Assembly (NCBI GenBank): GCA_937625935.1 | Contig: OW569358.1 | Span: 310,001 to 374,000 of the forward strand | Length of the DNA stretch: 64,000 bases | Direction of reading: 5' to 3' | DNA from: Tetramitus jugosus | Lineage: Eukaryota; Heterolobosea; Eutetramitea; Acrasida; Vahlkampfiidae | Part shown: positions 31,801-41,827 of the stretch, piece after piece | How the letters are laid out: each line of letters starts with the position of its first letter | How positions within the stretch are numbered: position 1 is the stretch's first letter | Program-made: the position numbers and the translations under genes | Notes under the pieces: generated by a model | Databases searched by the model: none | What the model was told of the DNA's origin: nothing | The model's input: only the letters and a program-made list of their open reading frames with translations

Positions 31801-31941
31801 GTCATGAATATTCAAAGTGTGATCATTGCTGTACTGGTGGTGATGATGATGATGGGTGTTGTGGTTGTTATGGTTGTTGTCAGTGGCATAAGGCCGTCCA
31901 AAGCCATGCTCCTCATCAATGTCTATGGATTCATTTCGCAT
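28866..31941 (-). CDS. SLC26/SulP anion transporter with STAS domain
   Basis: Multi-pass sulfate/anion transporter of 922 residues, in four exons: 31941-31428, 31298-30879, 30795-29768, 29672-28866, with introns of 129, 83, 95 nt (GTATGT, GTATGT and GTTTGT donors). Joins give the family motif GYAMIVGTPPIYGLYAALIP (the SulP signature) and YYLPKPALAAIIMYSCKK. After the transport core a STAS domain (about residues 680-810, VLIMRFDADLYFANITYF...VVLDCSSINQSDSTAVG) forms the cytosolic C-terminus. The N-terminal 150 residues are acidic and His-rich (YSNDHTLNIHDENQQQHQ). Substrate (sulfate, chloride, oxalate or bicarbonate) cannot be read from the sequence. Confidence 0.9.
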
Positions 31942-32147
31942 TATCTTTCACTCTCTCTGTAACTGGTCGTGTTGGTGAGTGACTGTTTCGTGTTCTTGGT
32001 TGGTTTTGTTGCGGTAGAAGTTGTTTGTGATGAACGAACGTGTTTTTTGAGTGTTGTTTGGACAATCTTGGCCACTAATATCTTGCCCCGGTCCAAAAAA
32101 TGTGCCTCATCGGCAAAGCCGCCCTGTCGGGGTGTGTGAATGGCGTG

Positions 32148-32157
32148 TTTTTCGCGC
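32148..32157. promoter_or_regulatory. E2F-like site TTTTTCGCGC
   Basis: Matches TTTSSCGC; about 207 bp upstream of the SLC26 ATG. Its mirror GCGCGAAAA is 54 bp away. Confidence 0.35.
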
Positions 32158-32210
32158 ATTCAGATTCCTTTGAACCTTTTCCCGACAGATTCTTCTTGTC
32201 TGTGTGAAAT

Positions 32211-32219
32211 GCGCGAAAA
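32211..32219. promoter_or_regulatory. E2F-like site GCGCGAAAA
   Basis: Inverse orientation of the same motif, forming a spaced pair with the site at 32148-32157. Confidence 0.3.
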
Positions 32220-32465
32220 CTCAAAAATCTCTGTTCTCCCGACCGGCAATCGATTGGCCAAGCTTATCCAAGAGGTGCGCAGTGACTTGCTTCATGAATT
32301 CAAAGCACCAAAGCTCAAAGTCAAATCACAGGACCACCTAATTAGAGTTGAATTCGCGTGATGATATTCATTAACACATGTAAATGAACATGCGCAAAGA
32401 CTCAAATGTTGAGAAGAAAACTGGAAAAGGAGAAGTAAAGAGACACCATATGACACTATGAGTCA

Positions 32466-32804
32466 ATGACAGAAATGATTGTTCCAGAGTCGTCAGAACT
32501 CGTGGAAGAAAACAAAGAGTACGGTCGGTTCAATGTTGTGATGATGAGGAAGGTTACAGAATTTTGAAGCTGAATGTAGGAAGAGAAAATACTTGGCTCG
32601 AACCTTTGAATACAATGAAGAGCTTCAAGAACTGAATGATAAAAATTATCAAGATATGGAGGCTCAAATATCTAACCTGGAAAAGCAACTGCTACCACAT
32701 ACAGTGACTCCTTTCCTGCAACGAGGGTTCACGTGAAAGCCATTCGAGCCTTTGTTGAAACTGTTTTGAGATGGGTATATGACCATTCTCTTATGAAACT
32801 GTGA
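32466..32804 (+). pseudogene. Frameshifted coiled-coil gene remnant
   Basis: Three consecutive coding-like stretches occupy three frames: from ATG 32466 to a TGA at about 32567 (ends MMRKVTEF), a coiled-coil segment to a TGA near 32737 (ECRKRKYLARTFEYNEELQE...), and VETVLRWVYDHSLMKL to TGA 32802-32804. The first shift is a single surplus T in a TTTT run at about 32561-32564, the second near ACGTGAAAG. No splice sites would repair them. Either a decaying gene or two sequencing errors. No family recognised. Confidence 0.45.
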
Positions 32805-33209
32805 TGCACTCGCGCAACTTTCTTGTTTTGCTGTAAAACTGAAACAGAAGCGGAACTTGCCACTTTTAATTAACTGTAGACCAAGAAATCTGCCGCATAA
32901 AGCCCGGTAATTTCGCACACAAGGATCACGTCAGTCATCTGTCATGACCCTTTGTCAACTACTGGATAGCAAAGCCATCCCAGGCACCAACAACCAAAAT
33001 AATCACAATTAGCTTGTCTGCTTACGTAGTGACATCATCCCTTCAGTGACATCCTCAATTCCCACCGTTCATCACCAAAAACAACCAACGCATTCGCCCA
33101 CTCAACGAGAAAAAAACCCCCAATTCTTCTTTCGCAACCAATCAACAAAAAGTCACAAAACAACCAAGAACAGCAAAACACCAACAACAAAACAAAAACA
33201 ACAACAAAC

Positions 33210-35447
33210 ATGTGGCTCTCTAAGCGTCTCAAACTTTGGAACAATAACAATAACCGCGATGACTCAAACTCCACACTGAACATTCACAACAACATGAATG
33301 ATGCACTATGGAGCATGACTCGTGAAATTGCTTCTGCGTCACTTCAAGAACTCATCAAACAATTTCATTCTACTCAGCAAACCAATGACAACAACAACAA
33401 TAATCACTCTATTCTTTCTCTTCGTAGCAAATCAAACAACAACAATAGCAACAACAATAATAGCGCAAGCAAAAGATCAAGAGTCTATATTGATTCATTG
33501 TCACCGTTGCATGGAGTGCCCTATCTTGAAATTCGATACATTTGTGTCTCTGGACTGAACAACAACTCTCATGTTTCGTCATCATCCAATCATGGTCGCT
33601 ATTTCAACATTAAAACAAGCACTGAAAGAATCAAAACTCACATTAACAACAACAACAACAACAATAATAATAACGGCAGCAATCAACAACAATCGGTAGA
33701 ATACTGGGACAGAGAACACTATTTATTGAAGATTGATCAATTGAGAGAATCATCCATCTCCAATCGTCAATCAACATCATCATCATCATCACCATCTTCA
33801 TCATCTCTTTCATTGAGAAACCTTCGATCGAGGAGTGTCATGGATCGATGGCCACTCTCCTCCTCTTCTTCATCGTCATCGAACACGCGAAGAAATTCTT
33901 ATACACCCAATCTTGCAAACTTGAAAAATGGTGAGGTTACAGCAGATACGAGCAGTAACAACAGTAACAGTAGTAGTGGTGGTGGTGAAGGAAGTGAAAT
34001 GATAGAGTTTGAACTGTGGAATTATGATCGAAAAAAGAATCAATATGTTGGAAGTGCCTATTTGAATGTTGATGCGTTGCCAAGAGGAAAATTTGTGTTG
34101 ATTCAGGAACCATTGTACGGTTGTGCTGATTCAAAGAATTGTGCAGTGCTTTCGTGTCTTGTGAGAGCGCATCATTTCGGTACGAAATCATCGTGCAGAA
34201 TCGAACAAAAGAATTATCGAAGTATGATTGATTATCAGGCAAAGTATGATTCGTTTTATGATGTGTTGTCTCCGCAAGTGTTTGGTCATGTGACACCCAA
34301 GAAGTCATCGAGTGTTGCTGCTGCAGATGCTGATGTTCATACAAGTAGTAGTGAAGTTGCTGTTAATGAGGATAAGGAGAGTGCAGATGAACAGAATAAT
34401 GTGATTGATTGTGCACATTTAAGGAAAAAATTGAACATGTTTATTAGCAATGAGAAGATGATTGATACCATGTGTTCAGTGTTGTCTCAAGTGAATTCCG
34501 TGCATGAGATGTTGACATTTGATTGGTTGTCGAGAATGAATTTAAGGGAGAGCCAGAGTGAAGTAGAGGAGGCGAACAAGGATCGCGTGTATGATTCTGT
34601 TTCTATCAAGGTAGCTGTTGCTCATTCACCGGTGGATGATGAGATTAAGAAAGTTTGTAGTCGATATGGTGCCAATCCAGCACAAACCATGTTCAACATA
34701 TCTGAAGCTTGTGAGGTTCAAATGTTTCACTGTGCGGTCATTGTTGGCCCGTATATACTTGATTGGGACTCGACTGGTGTTTGTGTGCCAAAGCCCTTGT
34801 CTTCATCAGATATTCTTCTCGCTCATAATGTAGCAACTATACATTCGGTTAGTGAATTGAATCGTGTGTTGCTTGCATGTTCAAAGGCACTCGTTCAATG
34901 GAATACAGAGTGTTCATTTAGCGAACTAGGAGGAAGAGCGAAGACTGGAAACAGCTTTACATTCATGAATAGCATACTCAACAGCATGGGATATGAATTA
35001 GGTCGTGAGACTGTTGTTGAGCGGTTTATTTCTTCCCTTAGTATGTGTGGTACGGGTCAAATGAGATTCTCAATGAGCAACGAGTTCAAATTATCCTTTA
35101 AATTCGACTTTGACAGCATTGTATTTGACAACCATGGATCTCTCGATCAATTTGTCAAGGAATTATTTAGAGTTGATCCGAATTGGGAGACGACCTGGAC
35201 ACAGGAATCATTCTTGCTGCATTCGTACGACAAATACTTTTGGGTTCATCTCAACAGAGCAAATTCACTTATAGCATGCACAAAACAACGCATAGAAACA
35301 TTGCGAGCCCAGCAACACCATCCAGAACGTGTTGCCCAGATCGATAAAGAGATTGTGAGGATTGCAAAGAAACTAGGAAATCTGGAACCTTACAAGAATC
35401 AATGTCCGCTCAACCCAGATTTATCTATCAACATTCGCATCGAATAA
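33210..35447 (+). CDS. Low-complexity protein with C2-like and possible NlpC/papain-like regions
   Basis: 745 residues. Asn runs (about 11-110, 145-160) and Ser runs (about 190-260) interrupt a segment that may be a C2-like beta sandwich (SPLHGVPYLEIRYICVSGL; EFELWNYDRKKNQYVGSAYLNVDALPRGKF). Residues about 460-620 look like an NlpC/P60 or LRAT-type papain fold: an aliphatic strand preceded by His (FHCAVIVGPYILDWD, His506) and a later GNSFTFMNSILNSMGYE resembling the usual N-C-x-x-F helix but with Ser in place of the nucleophilic Cys. If so the domain lacks a thiol nucleophile. The CAA-rich leader and ATG at 33210 are typical here. TAA is within AATAAA (35443-35448). Confidence 0.55.
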   Translation: MWLSKRLKLWNNNNNRDDSNSTLNIHNNMNDALWSMTREIASASLQELIKQFHSTQQTNDNNNNNHSILSLRSKSNNNNSNNNNSASKRSRVYIDSLSPLHGVPYLEIRYICVSGLNNNSHVSSSSNHGRYFNIKTSTERIKTHINNNNNNNNNNGSNQQQSVEYWDREHYLLKIDQLRESSISNRQSTSSSSSPSSSSLSLRNLRSRSVMDRWPLSSSSSSSSNTRRNSYTPNLANLKNGEVTADTSSNNSNSSSGGGEGSEMIEFELWNYDRKKNQYVGSAYLNVDALPRGKFVLIQEPLYGCADSKNCAVLSCLVRAHHFGTKSSCRIEQKNYRSMIDYQAKYDSFYDVLSPQVFGHVTPKKSSSVAAADADVHTSSSEVAVNEDKESADEQNNVIDCAHLRKKLNMFISNEKMIDTMCSVLSQVNSVHEMLTFDWLSRMNLRESQSEVEEANKDRVYDSVSIKVAVAHSPVDDEIKKVCSRYGANPAQTMFNISEACEVQMFHCAVIVGPYILDWDSTGVCVPKPLSSSDILLAHNVATIHSVSELNRVLLACSKALVQWNTECSFSELGGRAKTGNSFTFMNSILNSMGYELGRETVVERFISSLSMCGTGQMRFSMSNEFKLSFKFDFDSIVFDNHGSLDQFVKELFRVDPNWETTWTQESFLLHSYDKYFWVHLNRANSLIACTKQRIETLRAQQHHPERVAQIDKEIVRIAKKLGNLEPYKNQCPLNPDLSINIRIE

Positions 35448-35557
35448 AGCAGAAATTACGTCATTCATGATGTGCGTTGCACTGAACACGTCAAGGTTCC
35501 TGCAAGGTCTTGAGGTTGATTCTTGCACGACGGAAATGCGGAATATTTATTTTTAGA

Positions 35558-35576
35558 CTCGGAACAATTTTCCGAG
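35558..35576. promoter_or_regulatory. Perfect inverted repeat upstream of polyubiquitin
   Basis: CTCGGAA, five bases CAATT, then TTCCGAG: a 7-bp palindromic arm pair. It lies 48 bp upstream of the TATA box, in a GGAA/TTCC-rich stretch, so could bind a dimeric activator. Spacing does not fit the canonical heat-shock element. Confidence 0.45.
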
Positions 35577-35623
35577 GAACTTCCAAGCCAGAGGTTGAAT
35601 CTGGATCACGGTCTTGTTCGCAC

Positions 35624-35631
35624 TATAAAAA
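35624..35631 (+). promoter_or_regulatory. TATA box of polyubiquitin
   Basis: TATAAAAA located 94 bp upstream of the ATG, preceded by CAC; a clear TATA element in a leader otherwise rich in CAA. Confidence 0.6.
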
Positions 35632-35709
35632 CGGTTCCCACCTGATGTGTCGTAGTCACTTCAAAAAACAACAAAAACACAACAAAGTAAATAATACTAC
35701 TACTTGTAA

Positions 35710-36642
<933 letters not shown>

Positions 36643-36766
36643 ATTATTCTCTTCAAATAAAAATCCACGCAAGAGCGAACTGCAAACCCAAAATTATTCT
36701 ACGTTCACTCCGCTCCGTCTTGCTTGCAACTTCATTTTTCACACAAAAAGCTTGAACAACAAACAG

Positions 36767-38299
36767 ATGACAACAACGACCAGCACAGACAACCAGAGTC
36801 TCATAGAGTGTGCCAATGCCATAAAGCTTCAAGGTAATGAGTTTCTCGGGAAGCAACAACTCGATCAGGCCTTATCCAAGTACAGTGAAGCCATTTCTCT
36901 TTTGGAACCGATTCAAGATGTTGCATTCGAAGTTTGTGCGCTCTTGTGGTGCAATATGGCCACAGTTTACTTTGCAAAGCAAGAATATGATGAAGCGTTG
37001 GTTGCAGCAGAGAAAGGACTTGAGATTGATCCATCTTGTGCTCCCTGTGTTCTCAGAAAGTTTAATGCACTGTGGAAGAAGGGTTGTTGTGTGTTGGCCA
37101 TTATGACTGTTCATGAATTTTTGAATGAACACCCAGGTTGTCAACGATCGTTGGAGAAGCTTGCTCCTGCCATTCAATTCCTATCTCAGAGCAAACAATG
37201 GTTTTTGCATCCTGATTTGAGAATTATTCAGTTGTCAGAGGACAATTTTTGTGTAATGGCATTGGAGGATATACCTGAGAAGACGGTTCTTGTCAAGGAT
37301 AGTATTATTTTCCCTCATAGTATTAGTTCCAATGATCAAATTCCTATTGTTTTGAAGGAGTTGATGGAACATTTTGATTTGTATCAGAATCGGTTCAAAG
37401 GATTGCATCCAAGAAGGATTAGCGACCTAGAAACTGAATACTTTGAAATGTGGTACGAAGTTGTGGAGAATATGGTTCCTGATAATGTTCGTCAGCAGAG
37501 AGAAATCATTGAAGAGTTCACGAGATTGCTTCTCGTTGTGAAATTGAACGGATTTGCAGGAGTGTATGGATTAGCTTGCTTGTTCAATCACGCTTGTGCT
37601 GAGAACGCAGAAAAGATTGACAATGAGATTGTTTCGACTCGAGGCATTAAGAAGGGTCAGTATGTCAATCTAGACTACATTGGCTATGATGAAGGTGTTA
37701 TGAACAGACAAAATATTCTTAGCTCTCAATTCGCATTCACTTGCGCATGTGATCGATGCAAGAGTGAGCTATTGTCAGGTAGCTTGGCTGATTCATTCAA
37801 GTGTCAGAGCTCGACCGTCAGTGATTGCAAGGGACTGATCTATTGTCCCCTGTTGACTGAGGAGGAAATGCAAGTCAAGGAAGACGATGTTGTCAGATGC
37901 TCCAACTTTGATGAGTGCAAATGTGAGGTCTACGTGGACAGCTTGTTAGCTCAGTACAAGAGGTACCGTCAGCGAATCGAAAGAGCATCCACATTAAACA
38001 AGAGTGACTTGAGCGCCATCATTGAGTCTCTCGGTGAAATTTTGAGCTCAGAGTCCATACTTGTGCCACAGCACCACTTGTTTTTGAGTGCTCTCCCTCT
38101 TATTTATCAATCAACAAAGGTTGTATACGACCAAGAGATTGGATCAGGAAATTTTGAGAAACTGAAGCAAATTGTTCAACAATTCTCCATTATTGAACAC
38201 TTGTCTCATTTACACACTCTCCAGATTGACAGATATGGAGAAGAACACGAAGATACCATGAAAACAATCGAGCTTATTCACAATCTCCACCAATTGTAA
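36767..38299 (+). CDS. TPR-SET (SMYD-like) lysine methyltransferase
   Basis: Putative protein lysine methyltransferase of 510 residues. Tetratricopeptide-like helices fill residues about 8-120 (GNEFLGKQQLDQALSKYSEAI, AALLWCNMATVYFAKQEYDEALVAAEKGLEIDP). A split SET domain follows: the strand LSEDNFCVMALEDIPEKTVLVKDS, the NHxC motif (LFNHACAENAE), the Y-containing core (GQYVNLDYIGYDEG) and a Cys-rich post-SET (CACDRCKSELLSG, with further zinc-type Cys pairs). The MYND finger of SMYD proteins is not evident. The ATG at 36767 (MTTTTSTDNQ) is chosen because the longer frame begins inside polyubiquitin. Histone or non-histone substrate unknown. Confidence 0.75.
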   Translation: MTTTTSTDNQSLIECANAIKLQGNEFLGKQQLDQALSKYSEAISLLEPIQDVAFEVCALLWCNMATVYFAKQEYDEALVAAEKGLEIDPSCAPCVLRKFNALWKKGCCVLAIMTVHEFLNEHPGCQRSLEKLAPAIQFLSQSKQWFLHPDLRIIQLSEDNFCVMALEDIPEKTVLVKDSIIFPHSISSNDQIPIVLKELMEHFDLYQNRFKGLHPRRISDLETEYFEMWYEVVENMVPDNVRQQREIIEEFTRLLLVVKLNGFAGVYGLACLFNHACAENAEKIDNEIVSTRGIKKGQYVNLDYIGYDEGVMNRQNILSSQFAFTCACDRCKSELLSGSLADSFKCQSSTVSDCKGLIYCPLLTEEEMQVKEDDVVRCSNFDECKCEVYVDSLLAQYKRYRQRIERASTLNKSDLSAIIESLGEILSSESILVPQHHLFLSALPLIYQSTKVVYDQEIGSGNFEKLKQIVQQFSIIEHLSHLHTLQIDRYGEEHEDTMKTIELIHNLHQL

Positions 38300-38476
38300 G
38301 AATTAACCAATTTGTGAGTAAAACAATTTCAATTGTCAACCAGTAAAGCACCTCGTTATTTTTCTGTAGGTATTTTGGCAGTTCAGGTTCTGGCCACGTG
38401 TTCATCGGGTGTCAAGTCCAATACTGAAGTTCTGCGACAACCAATTGAAAAAAAGAAAGTAGTCGAGATCAAGATC

Positions 38477-39697
38477 ATGAAGGCTTTAATCAAGAGTGTC
38501 GTTTCCATGGTCCTTGAACTCATTTTCTTTCTCTGTTATATTTTCCAGAGGTTTATCCAAAGATCAAGATTACAAAGTGAAACAATCTCCTTCAACAGCA
38601 CTGGTCAAATAACTCAAGCCAAAGATGAGAGACAAAAGCGATCTTCAAGCAAGTTCAAGATGATCCAATTGTCTGACATTCATTATGACAGCTGTCGATA
38701 CAAGAAACAAAGGACACATTGGCTTTTTCACTATGAGAGAACGAGTGATGCTCTACTTGATTCTGTGATTGATGCCGTTGTTAATGAGGCACCAGATCTT
38801 CTCGTGATTACGGGAGATCTCATCCAGTACCAACCAGAGACCATTCACGGATTGAAAGTTCATTTCTTTGAGCCTCTGCTGTCACGATTCAAACCAAAGT
38901 ATGGCATCTTTGTCGTGATTGGCAACCATGATATCAAACTGAAGCATTCAAAAGAGATGATTCGAGAAGTGTTGAATTCGATTGAGAGTGTGCACGTGCT
39001 GGAGATGGATGCTACACAGAAAACAAGCCATGGTTATGGCAATATACGAAGAGTGATACAGTTGGAACGGAATCGACGTATTGAATTTATTGGATTGCCC
39101 GACTACCATGACGTTGCCTTTCACGACCAATACAGAGATATTGAACAGATGTTCAATGACAAGAATCAAGATGACAGCAATGATACATTTCGTGTGATTC
39201 TGTCTCACAATCCTGATTCTGTGAGACTACTGCTGAGGGATAATTGGCGATTTGACCTCGTCTTGTGTGGTCACACGCATGGTGGTCAAATCTGTATTCC
39301 CATTCCTTTTTATGCCGAGAAAGTGCGAAAGTGGCTGTTTCCATCGAGTTATTGTTCACAGAAGAGCCATCCAGAGGACAAGTCACAACTGAACTATCGA
39401 ATCGAAATATTGGACAAGTCTAACGTCATTCCATTGCATCCTATATTAATTAGGCTTTATCACTCATTACCATTGACGCAGAACATGAAGAAAAGCTTGT
39501 TGAAGTATAGTCTGATACAAAAACTACTCTGTATTCTAAAGTATTGGGAATGTGGAAAAGGTTTAGTTCGACTTCACCACAAAGATGGATTAGAAGATAA
39601 TGGTTTGAAATACTTGTATACCTCGAGAGGACTTGCTACACATCCTCCTCTTCGATGGTTTTGTCCTCCTGAAATAACAACTATAGAGATTGAATAA
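38477..39697 (+). CDS. Membrane-anchored metallophosphoesterase
   Basis: Calcineurin-like phosphoesterase of the YkuE/YaeI-type, 406 residues. N-terminal hydrophobic helix (about residues 6-26, VSMVLELIFFLCYIFQRF) anchors it to a membrane. Metal ligands: SDIHYD, TGDLIQ, GNHD, SHNPD and GHTHGG, the complete dinuclear-site set. The C-terminal 120 residues lack recognised features. An open frame continues upstream to a TTG at 38333, and a CTGTAG acceptor-like site near 38370 could mean a 5' noncoding intron; the ATG at 38477 is the simplest start. TAA is within AATAAA (39693-39698) and the next gene ends 2 bp beyond, tail to tail. Confidence 0.85.
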   Translation: MKALIKSVVSMVLELIFFLCYIFQRFIQRSRLQSETISFNSTGQITQAKDERQKRSSSKFKMIQLSDIHYDSCRYKKQRTHWLFHYERTSDALLDSVIDAVVNEAPDLLVITGDLIQYQPETIHGLKVHFFEPLLSRFKPKYGIFVVIGNHDIKLKHSKEMIREVLNSIESVHVLEMDATQKTSHGYGNIRRVIQLERNRRIEFIGLPDYHDVAFHDQYRDIEQMFNDKNQDDSNDTFRVILSHNPDSVRLLLRDNWRFDLVLCGHTHGGQICIPIPFYAEKVRKWLFPSSYCSQKSHPEDKSQLNYRIEILDKSNVIPLHPILIRLYHSLPLTQNMKKSLLKYSLIQKLLCILKYWECGKGLVRLHHKDGLEDNGLKYLYTSRGLATHPPLRWFCPPEITTIEIE

Positions 39698-39699
39698 AA

Positions 39700-41247
39700 C
39701 TAGGTGTCCTGATCCATCAATTCTACTTCTTCGAGGTCCGAAGAGCTGTTGTCCATTGATGGTAGCGTTGAGGATGGATGCTTCTCCGCAGGTATTGCAA
39801 ACAAGAGTATCAGATAGAATATTGTAGCAGATCCACAAACTACGAGTAGTACCAACATCAGATTCTCGATAAAGTAGGTCATAATGGGAGGAATAATCAT
39901 TTCCCCAAAGGCCCCACAAACAACCATTAGAGATGTCATGAATCCAGTGAGCTTAATGTTCAAATGTACAGATGGGAGAGAAATGGTTGTTGGATATTGA
40001 CTAGCCATTGCCAATCCAATGACAGCTGTTGCTATCCATGTCACGATGTAGTTGCTAGTGATTGACAATACAGCAATACCTGACATGGTAAACAGTACAT
40101 CAAGCAGAATCATTGCAGCTACTGAAAGTACCTTTGAAAGTGGAATGGCAATCAATCGTCCCATTGTAAAGCAGAACCAAAAGAAACTAGTCAATAATGA
40201 GGCTGAATCTTTGGTGAAACGTGTATTCTTCTGAAGCATGACATATGTGTGTATCAGTCCACAATATCCAACTCTTGATCCAATGTAGAACATAAGAGCC
40301 ATGCCCGTCAGAACAGCAATGAGAAGTTTCTTGACACTAAAAGTATTCGTTCTTGGATCAGTCGTGTTGGTCTGTGCTTCTTCAGCAGCTGGAGCCTTCT
40401 CATGATCAAACTTTACAACACAAAAGGGAATGAGAGCAATGAGCACCAAAAGACCGAGGGACATGTACGAGAACCGTAATGGTTGCAACCAAACACTCTC
40501 AGAGCCCACTCGAAGAGAAATATGATGAATCAATTGGATATACAATGGACAAATGAATCCTCCAACACCAAAACTAAAGTGAAGTCCTTGCATGTACGGA
40601 TTCACCTGATCTCTCCATATCCACACCAAAATCACATTGGCTGCACAATCAATACAACCATTACCCAATCCAATCAAGAAGCTTATGACATTCAACAAGT
40701 AAAAATTACGAGCAAATGGAATGGCCACCAAACCCAAACCCATCAAACAGAGCCCCACCACCATTGTCAAGTTCTCTATATGTTTCAAGATCCATGACAG
40801 CAATCGACTGTTTCTTGCTTTGGATTGCAAAAACAGGGAAGAATGGGAGTAGTGAGAGCACTTGTCGAGCATAAAACCAACAAAGAGAGCTGACAGCACA
40901 TAGCTCACACCATTCAGAGTAAACAACAAGCCCATGGAAGCCACATTTGCTTGCACGTTAGAAGCAAGCTCTAGCAGTGTTGGACCAAAAACACTCAACG
41001 AAAATCCAAGCATCACATAGGATAAGCACAACAAGAGGGTGAGCGTAATGTTTTGACGCTTATTGATTGAGTGGTAATCATTCTTTGGGTGGTCTCCAAC
41101 CAAAGGGGTGGGCAAAGTTAATGGATCATCAATTTCAATCATCATTTGCAAGTCATCACCTTCCTCGATCATCAGAGAAGAAGTGTTTGACAGGCCTTCA
41201 TTTTCAGGTGACTGATCGCAAACATCCGCTGTAGAATTGTTTGACAT
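39700..41247 (-). CDS. MFS transporter, MFSD4-like
   Basis: Major facilitator superfamily protein, 515 residues, with an acidic 55-residue N-terminus and about 12 membrane helices. The first six-helix bundle opens with TLLLCLSYVMLGFSLSVFGPTLLELA, and the loop GFMLDKCSH takes the place of the family G-x-L-x-D signature; a pairwise GLGNGCIDCAANV in helix 5 and GFGVGGF-like region in helix 6 fit the sugar/organic-solute MFSD4 group. Substrate unknown. Its ATG is 95 bp from the divergent CDGSH gene, with TTTCGCGC in between. Confidence 0.82.
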   Translation of the reverse strand: MSNNSTADVCDQSPENEGLSNTSSLMIEEGDDLQMMIEIDDPLTLPTPLVGDHPKNDYHSINKRQNITLTLLLCLSYVMLGFSLSVFGPTLLELASNVQANVASMGLLFTLNGVSYVLSALFVGFMLDKCSHYSHSSLFLQSKARNSRLLSWILKHIENLTMVVGLCLMGLGLVAIPFARNFYLLNVISFLIGLGNGCIDCAANVILVWIWRDQVNPYMQGLHFSFGVGGFICPLYIQLIHHISLRVGSESVWLQPLRFSYMSLGLLVLIALIPFCVVKFDHEKAPAAEEAQTNTTDPRTNTFSVKKLLIAVLTGMALMFYIGSRVGYCGLIHTYVMLQKNTRFTKDSASLLTSFFWFCFTMGRLIAIPLSKVLSVAAMILLDVLFTMSGIAVLSITSNYIVTWIATAVIGLAMASQYPTTISLPSVHLNIKLTGFMTSLMVVCGAFGEMIIPPIMTYFIENLMLVLLVVCGSATIFYLILLFAIPAEKHPSSTLPSMDNSSSDLEEVELMDQDT

Positions 41248-41253
41248 CGCACG

Positions 41254-41261
41254 TTTCGCGC
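41254..41261. promoter_or_regulatory. E2F-like site TTTCGCGC
   Basis: Perfect TTTSSCGC core in the 95-bp divergent spacer between the MFS gene (ATG 41247) and the CDGSH gene (ATG 41343). Confidence 0.4.
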
Positions 41262-41342
41262 TTTCTGCTGTTAGTAAAATAAATTCCGATCAAAAAACGA
41301 AAAAACGAGATCAACAAATCCGAATTCAAAAGTATTAGAAAT

Positions 41343-41760
41343 ATGCAAAGACAAGTTGCTGAAGGCGCCAATTGGGACAGCGATGCTGAAGTTTACAAGT
41401 TTGATGTAACTGAACTTCAAAACAAGAGATTCTTGTGTAAGTAGCACAATTTTTTATATCGAGTTTTGACTCCATTTTTTTTTGGTACCAAAACAAAAGC
41501 TTACCACTGATGAATCATTCTTAGGCTCCTGTGGTCTCTCCACCAAGATGCCATTCTGTGACGGATCCCACATGAAGGTCGGTTTCAAGCCAGTTCAAAT
41601 CCAAATCGTTGGTACCACTGTTGAGGTGAGACCAAGACAAGAAATTGAAGTCCAAAAGCAAAGAGAAGAAATTGAAAGAACTCACGCCAAGAGAACCATG
41701 ATCACTCTTGGTTCCTTTGTAGTTGCTCTTGGTTTGACCTTCCTTTGCACCAAGAAGTAA
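41343..41760 (+). CDS. Tail-anchored CDGSH iron-sulfur protein
   Basis: CISD-type 2Fe-2S protein of 109 residues. Exon 1 is 41343-41436, intron 41437-41524 (GTAAGT...TTCTTAG, 88 nt), exon 2 is 41525-41760. The cluster motif is exact: C32-x-C34-x2-S37-x3-P41-x-C43-D-G-S-H47. Animal mitoNEET has an N-terminal anchor, but here the membrane segment is C-terminal (MITLGSFVVALGLTFLC), so topology would be reversed, with the cluster domain first. Adjacent to an MFS gene; no shared role is evident. Confidence 0.9.
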
Positions 41761-41827
41761 AGTGACTTCAAATGAAGAAACTTGCTCATTCATTGACGTC
41801 CACCATTGATCAATTTTTATCACAAAC

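Larger units (their letters stand above)
31942..32465. other. Spacer with E2F-like sites and a short frame
   Basis: Upstream region of the SLC26 gene. Two GCGC-rich E2F-like sites (32148-32157 and 32211-32219) lie here. A 50-codon frame (32209-32361, MRENSKISVLPTGNRL...) could be a small gene or the first part of the decayed gene that follows; I cannot tell. Confidence 0.4.

Noticed and set aside
38333-38476. Upstream extension of the metallophosphoesterase
   Set aside because: Begins with TTG; a possible 5' intron acceptor is there but no coding exon could be found.
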